Shown here: one piece after another, positions 59,145 to 64,000 of the stretch
How the letters are laid out: every line of letters starts with the position of its first letter
Position numbering within the stretch: the stretch's first letter is position 1
DNA from: Histoplasma ohiense
Lineage: Eukaryota; Ascomycota; Eurotiomycetes; Onygenales; Ajellomycetaceae
Length of the DNA stretch: 64,000 nt
Direction: 5' to 3'
NCBI GenBank assembly: GCA_017607445.1
Contig: JAEVHH010000003.1
Coordinates: 5,332,001-5,396,000 of the forward strand
Position numbers and translations under genes: made by a program
The notes under the pieces: model-generated
Told to the model about the DNA's origin: nothing
The model's database searches: none
What the model saw: the letters and a program-made list of their open reading frames with translations, nothing else

Positions 59145-60924
59145 ATGGGTCGACCACAGCTCTACTCCCCCCGCCAACCGGATAGCCCCTCGAGACAGCT
59201 TATCCTAGAGCTTGCAAGGGACCTCGAGCAGGTCCGTCTACACAGCAATGAGCTCAAAAAAGTACGAGCCTACGAGCGCAAATCCTTTTATGAGAATCTA
59301 GACCGTCTAGATCGAGAGAAAGAAGAGGTACATAATGCGGCCCTGTCAGCTGCAGCCGCCAAACGTGATGCTCTCAGGCTTGAAGCTGAGGAGACATTGC
59401 AACTCCATCTACGTGCCGAAGAGGAGGAAAAGAGACGGAAAGAGGAGTTGGAAAGGCAGAAGAGGGAAAAAATTGAGCGTGAGAAGGCCGAGAGGGAGCG
59501 TTGGGAGCGGGAGGAGGCTGCGCGAGTGGAAGCCGTGAAGAAAGCTCAGGAAGAGGAAAAGAGGAGGAAGGCTGAGGAGGCTGAACGGGCACGGAGGGCC
59601 TCGGAAGAAGAAAAGGCTAAACGGGATCGGGAACGCGCGGCGCAGGAACAACGGAAGCAGGAGGAGGCTAAGAAGGAGCAGGCCGAGGCCAAAGCCGCGG
59701 AGGAGAAAAGGAAGCAACAACAGCAGCAGGCAGAAGAAACGTTAGCCGCAGCAAAGATCTTGGGAGTTGCACATCGCACTCCCCAGCAAATCGCGGAGCA
59801 TCAGCGATACCTCGAGCTTCACCAGCATCTCAAGAAGTTCCGGCGGTATATGATAGGTGAAACGAAGAAGAATCCAATTCTGAAACAACACATGGGTGAT
59901 ATGCGCCGGACGATAAAGAAATGCGTCGGCCAACTCGTCGCGGATGACAAGATCGCGAACCGCACTCCCGTAAGTTTGCCTCCTCGAACCTTCCCACCAC
60001 TCTCGTTTGTTCTGGCCTACGAACCCCTCGTATGCCACAACACAAGTATCCCGTTTCATTTACAAGTTATTTTCCTTCTTCTTTACTTTAACTAACCAAC
60101 CCGCCCGTGAAAATCCCGGCCAAAACTAAAATGTCCAGACCAACGAAATAACCACAGTCCTCAAGAAGGCCCTTGCCCTCACCGAGCCCTCCGTCGACAT
60201 ACGCGAGTTTCTCGCTTTTCCTCCCCAATATCTTGCCGCTAGCACCAATGAGGCTGAAACAAAAGCCCCTGCCCTCCTCCTCTACCTCCTAAACATTTTT
60301 TCAAAGGCCATAATCGCCCAGCTCATTGCCGAAGCCGGCATAACCCCAAAATATGCCGAGCCCCTAGGCGTCCTCACTGCGCAGATCTTTTCCATGGAAT
60401 CCTTCACCTACAGCGGCATCTCAATGATCGACGTGCTCCTCGCAAAGTACCACGCTATCTGCCCCGTCCTGTGGGGTTTTTACGGCAACGAGGCGACGGA
60501 CGTGGGCAAAGAGGCCATCGGTTGGTGGCGCGAGCGCGACGACGGCCGCCGCTTCATACCGCCGCAGACGCACGAGGAGCGCATGATCGGCCTCGGCGCC
60601 GGGTTTGCGGCGATATCGCTCCGCAACTTCTCCAAGACGACGCGCAAGAACCCCATGCCAAACACACACTTTTGGCGCGCGTGTGCGAATATCCTGAATG
60701 TGCCGCCCGGCGAGGTGCAGGATACGCATTTGCTTGTGTTGAGTGCGCTTCTGAGGCACTCTGCACTGAGGATTGTGGGGTTTTGGGGGGATGTGGGGCT
60801 GGCGCTGTTGCGGGCGGCTGTTGTGGAGTTTCCGGCTGGGTTGGGGGAGAGGAAAAGTGCGGCGAGGGCGAGTGTGGAGATTTTGAGGGATGTCTTTGTT
60901 CGGGAGAAGTGTATTTTGCTTTAA
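59145..60924 (+). CDS. GLE1: mRNA export factor GLE1
   Basis: Exon 1 (59145-59969) and exon 2 (60139-60924), with a 169-nt intron, encode 536 residues. Residues about 25-210 form a highly charged Glu/Lys/Arg coiled coil. The C-terminal half is the helical Gle1 fold, with RTPQQIAEHQRYLELH, KFRRYMIGETKK, IVAQLIAEAG-like, FSMESFTYSGISMIDVLLAKYH and ALLLYLLNIFSKA. In yeast Gle1 sits on the cytoplasmic face of the nuclear pore and, with inositol hexakisphosphate, activates the helicase Dbp5 to release exported mRNA. The start is in a good context (CACCATGG). Length and domain order are normal, so it looks intact. Confidence 0.9.
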
Positions 60925-62806
60925 GTCTTTTTGGATCTTCCCCCCTTTCGCACAACCTGGCACGGAGATGGCGAAAGAGGTGTTGTTTTAATTTTAATTT
61001 ATCGGGTGGATATCCTTCTACTGATCTCCTTTGACATACAGAAGAAGTTTGTCCGGATGGGGTGGGATGGGAGAGTAGATAATTGCTACCTACCGTTTGT
61101 TTCCCTATCACTTACCGGCCCTCATGTTTTACAGGTGTTTGAAGCTTTGTGTGGGTTCATTTTGCTTTGCATTGGCGCGAGATCTCGATTCACATATTAT
61201 ACTCATTTCTTGAAGGATACACTAGATGAAGACCTTGCAGACTCTTGCTTGCTGGATATACATAGAATTGGGGTATGTGTATCCATGTACCTACCAGAGG
61301 AGAACATCCATCTAAGGATGCTGAGATAACTAATATACCAATCCGCCATATCATCTCACACACATTTAGAGCTATAGAGTTTGCCGATCTAAGTATTTTC
61401 CCTATCTTTTCCCTCCTTCCTATATACCTCAGCGAATAGTAGTTTGATATCCCTAACAACAATTGAGTCGAGTCGAGTCGGGGTGGATGGGTAAAAGAAG
61501 AAGTCACATCAATGCAAAACGATTACCTCCAAATTGGACCAGTTTTTTGCACATACATTGAATGGAGATCGATGCGTCAATTAGAGAATTAGAGGTAGTT
61601 TTACCATATGGAATGAACTATTTATTATATGTATGAATATATCATACCATGAAAAGTTGTTAGATGTTAAATTTATTTTTAGACTTCCCGGCGATTTCCA
61701 CCGGCGGTCGAATGCAGCAATTTCAGCGTGTGGCGAAAGCGAGAATATATATTAGAGAAACCCATAACCGGATATCAGCCGACAACCAGCTCGAATTTGT
61801 TTTTTTCTCGCTTATTATTTATGATTCAATAGGTTTTTATTTTATATCCTTTTTCCTTTTCTTTTCTTTTCAAACGAAAAAGGGAAAATGTTTGGAGAGA
61901 ATGGAGAATTCGGGGAAGATCTAGTTAACTATCGGTTTGGCTTGTAGTTGAAAAAAGCTGTCTGCCAAATGGTCTGTAAACTTATATAGTGTTACGCTCC
62001 CGCTCGCCGTTGAGCAAACCTGCGGTAAAATACAAACTTCACGATTAGAGATACATGGGCTTATTGGTCACTTTACGGAATAGCTCTGATCTACAAGAAA
62101 AGTGGTTCGAGAGTTCAAAGGAATAGAGAGCAACAAACACAGATAGTGCTAGTATTTATCAGAAAAAAAACTCCAAATTAACTGCAAAAACTCCGATCCG
62201 ATTGGTTGTTTTGTTTTGGGGGTCTTCAATCAGCTCACATTGTGTATGTACTGTACAGTAGTTTTTGCCGGAATGCACTGCGTTTCTCACCCGCCAAAGC
62301 AACCATGCTCCGTTTATTAGCTAACCAAGTGGTGGCCCTGAAAGCACTATCTAGACGAAGTAGGGATGCACATAGGAGGGGCTCTGGTGGAGAAGTGGCC
62401 AATCAAACATTGCTGCAATTTCAAAGTTAACAACAAAAACCCTATCAACGAAAGTTCCCTGGTATGTGAGGACACAATGTTTCAGAGCAAGGAATTCATT
62501 CCCTTGAGATGTTCGGGGGAGTGGTAGTTCTGATTTTGCAATTGATTGAGTGGATTCGAAGCTACAGTCTGAAATCATTCTCCCTCTTCCTCAAATAACC
62601 TGAACAGCACTAACGACAACATTAACAAATACCCATTTTGTTTTCATCAGGTCGATCTGTGAGAAGTCACAGCAAAAACACCCCGCCTCACACGAGATGC
62701 TGGCTCCGTAATCCCAGAAACATACACACCAGAGAGATTCACCAGATCTCAGACCAGGGATGACATAGGAACAAACTTCAATTTGGTGTATCAAACCAGT
62801 TTCTCC
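60925..62806. other. Intergenic, about 1.9 kb
   Basis: No gene supported. Moderately AT-rich, with short frames only. GAGTC repeats occur near 61465 (GAGTCGAGTCGAGTCG). Confidence 0.5.
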
Positions 62807-63478
62807 TCATGCAAGGGCTTTGCAATGGCCTGCTTTGCACCCTTCACACAGATCAGTATGATGGGGCCCTTGATTCGTAGACGAATAAGGGACCGAATCC
62901 ACCGCAATCCCATTCCATTTTTTGATACGATACGCAATCCTTTCAGCATAGGTCTCATTTAAGACAGGTCTGCTGAGGTCGCCACAGCCGTCGCAGCGTT
63001 GATGATATACCCTCGCATTGTATTCTCCCCCGGGGTACATTCTTATAGTGATGGCGATCATTTTGCTTGACCACCCTTTTGTGCCGCATGTTTCATTGTG
63101 GCAGATGAATTTGCCCATGATGTTTGTATCGTGCTCGTTGATACAGCCTGCGGCTCTGTCAACGTCGTGGAAATCGAAATACAGACCGTCCTCTCGCAGC
63201 AGGCTTGATACACTCTCGTGGTGCGTTGGATACATGGACCATCTCCCCTCGTGGGAGTGAGTATCATTTTCGAATGAAGGGTTGCAGCTGTTTGGGTTAT
63301 GCTCTGGGGAATGAGCTGTGGAGGTTTGAATGTGCTGCCAGAGAGACGCTTCGCTTTTAAAGGATCGCTTGCAGCTGCGGCGTTCGTACTTCTGAGAGTG
63401 AGCTGGGGAGTATTGAATGTGCTTCTCGAGGTGTTTTGTGCTCTTAAATTCCCGGTTGCAGGGGATACATCTCTCCAT
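62807..63478 (-). CDS. C2H2 and 3CxxC zinc-finger protein
   Basis: A single-exon frame of 223 residues starting MERCIPC at 63478. An intact C2H2 finger lies at residues 4-26 (C4, C7, H20, H26). Two further finger-like repeats (about 31-57 and 61-85) have lost their first cysteine, with RRSC and PNSC where CxxC is expected. Residues 124-219 are a 3CxxC-type zinc domain: FICHNETC, then W136, RCDGC, PVLNETYAERIAYRIKKWNG, LCEGCKAGHC. The 3CxxC fold is shared with receptor-transporter proteins; its role in fungi is not settled. Neighbours give no clue. Confidence 0.75.
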   Translation of the reverse strand: MERCIPCNREFKSTKHLEKHIQYSPAHSQKYERRSCKRSFKSEASLWQHIQTSTAHSPEHNPNSCNPSFENDTHSHEGRWSMYPTHHESVSSLLREDGLYFDFHDVDRAAGCINEHDTNIMGKFICHNETCGTKGWSSKMIAITIRMYPGGEYNARVYHQRCDGCGDLSRPVLNETYAERIAYRIKKWNGIAVDSVPYSSTNQGPHHTDLCEGCKAGHCKALA

Positions 63479-64000
63479 GGTTGGCAAACCAATGACGGGG
63501 CGAATTAACCATAAATATTTGATAACCCTGCGTTCAACTTTCCACTCTCAGGACAACTTGGGGGGCTCCTGCGTGTCTGGGAAGAGGTGATGTTCTGGTT
63601 CACCTGTTTATACGTCATGGTTTCGATTAGAAGAGCGTGCTTTGCTCGAATGGATCCGGATAATATTTTTTGCTGGACCTGGCCAGATAACTTTACAGTG
63701 GCTTACCACGCAATTAATGCCATTGGTCTTTCGCTCGAATATCTGCTGGTTTGCATTGGTATCTGCCCGGTTCGGGTATGCACAGGCTGATGTGCGGTAT
63801 CGGTACATCGGCCGGCAGGGATGCTATCCTGAATTTTGTCCGCCAGGAGTATGCTGAATGTTGTTTGTGCTGCTTGAAATCAACACACTTCTTTCATGGG
63901 ATATTTATCAGTTCTGCTCCACATACTGAGCCCTTAGCTGGTAACACATATAGCTAACACACTCACAGGCTGCTCTGGGAGTACCCCATGTTTTTTGGCT
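63479..64000. other. Right edge, no supported gene
   Basis: Upstream region of the zinc-finger gene. Short overlapping frames on both strands at 63587-63957 have no recognisable features. A gene could continue beyond the window. Confidence 0.4.

Overview
The window is fungal nuclear DNA, most likely from a filamentous ascomycete of the Eurotiomycetes and probably Onygenales. The evidence is short GT-AG introns with CTAAC/CTGAC-type branch sites, an SSD1 protein of the long filamentous-fungal type, a Gle1 gene, a GPI-type wall protein, and an AT-rich isochore of mutated retrotransposons beside GC-normal gene DNA. I cannot name the species. Left arm (1 to about 34,020): a nested stack of hypermutated retroelements. 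Family A is a Ty3/gypsy element with 271-bp LTRs. Copy 1 runs off the left edge (1-2463). Copy 2 (8943-16067) is complete, has the target duplication ACTGC, and sits in the 5' leader of a Tad1-like LINE (about 8870-22631). Copy 3 (24445-31588, minus strand) is complete, has the duplication CCTCT, and sits in another gypsy element, D (22632-32812). Element D in turn abuts the 5' LTR of an older family A copy (32844-33114). Remnants of gypsy elements B (2889 to about 5697, plus) and C (5698-8853, minus) lie further left. The most interesting result is an extra gene on the strand opposite pol in families A, C and D. It lies tail to tail with pol, before the 3' LTR, is interrupted by short introns, and carries one or two copies of a six-cysteine module, C-x2-C-x(9-11)-C-x(8-9)-C-x2-C-x6-C. 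In every instance a phase-0 splice donor falls exactly two codons after the last cysteine. The three family A copies of this gene share the same exon and intron lengths (186/47/495/57/357). The repeat decay also has an unusual context: C to T at CpG and at the first C of CpC, with little change at CpA, so almost all new stop codons are TGA. Right arm (about 34,020 to 64,000): host gene DNA. It holds EMC5 (34350-34918, plus), a frameshifted rhodopsin-like membrane protein pseudogene (about 35190-35631, minus), a secreted FAD-linked oxidase pseudogene (36629-38539, plus), an internally deleted piggyBac-like element (41482-42664), and a proline-rich GPI-type wall protein (44942-45617, plus). It continues with a UBE2S-like ubiquitin-conjugating enzyme ending in LRRL (46594-48503, plus), the RNA-binding wall regulator SSD1 (50411-54939, minus), the mRNA export factor GLE1 (59145-60924, plus), and a C2H2 plus 3CxxC zinc-finger protein (62807-63478, minus). 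These host genes do not form a cluster or operon. SSD1 and GLE1 are divergent across a 4.2-kb, purine/pyrimidine-skewed intergenic region. All coordinates for spliced genes come from reading splice sites and frames by eye; no alignment or expression data were available.
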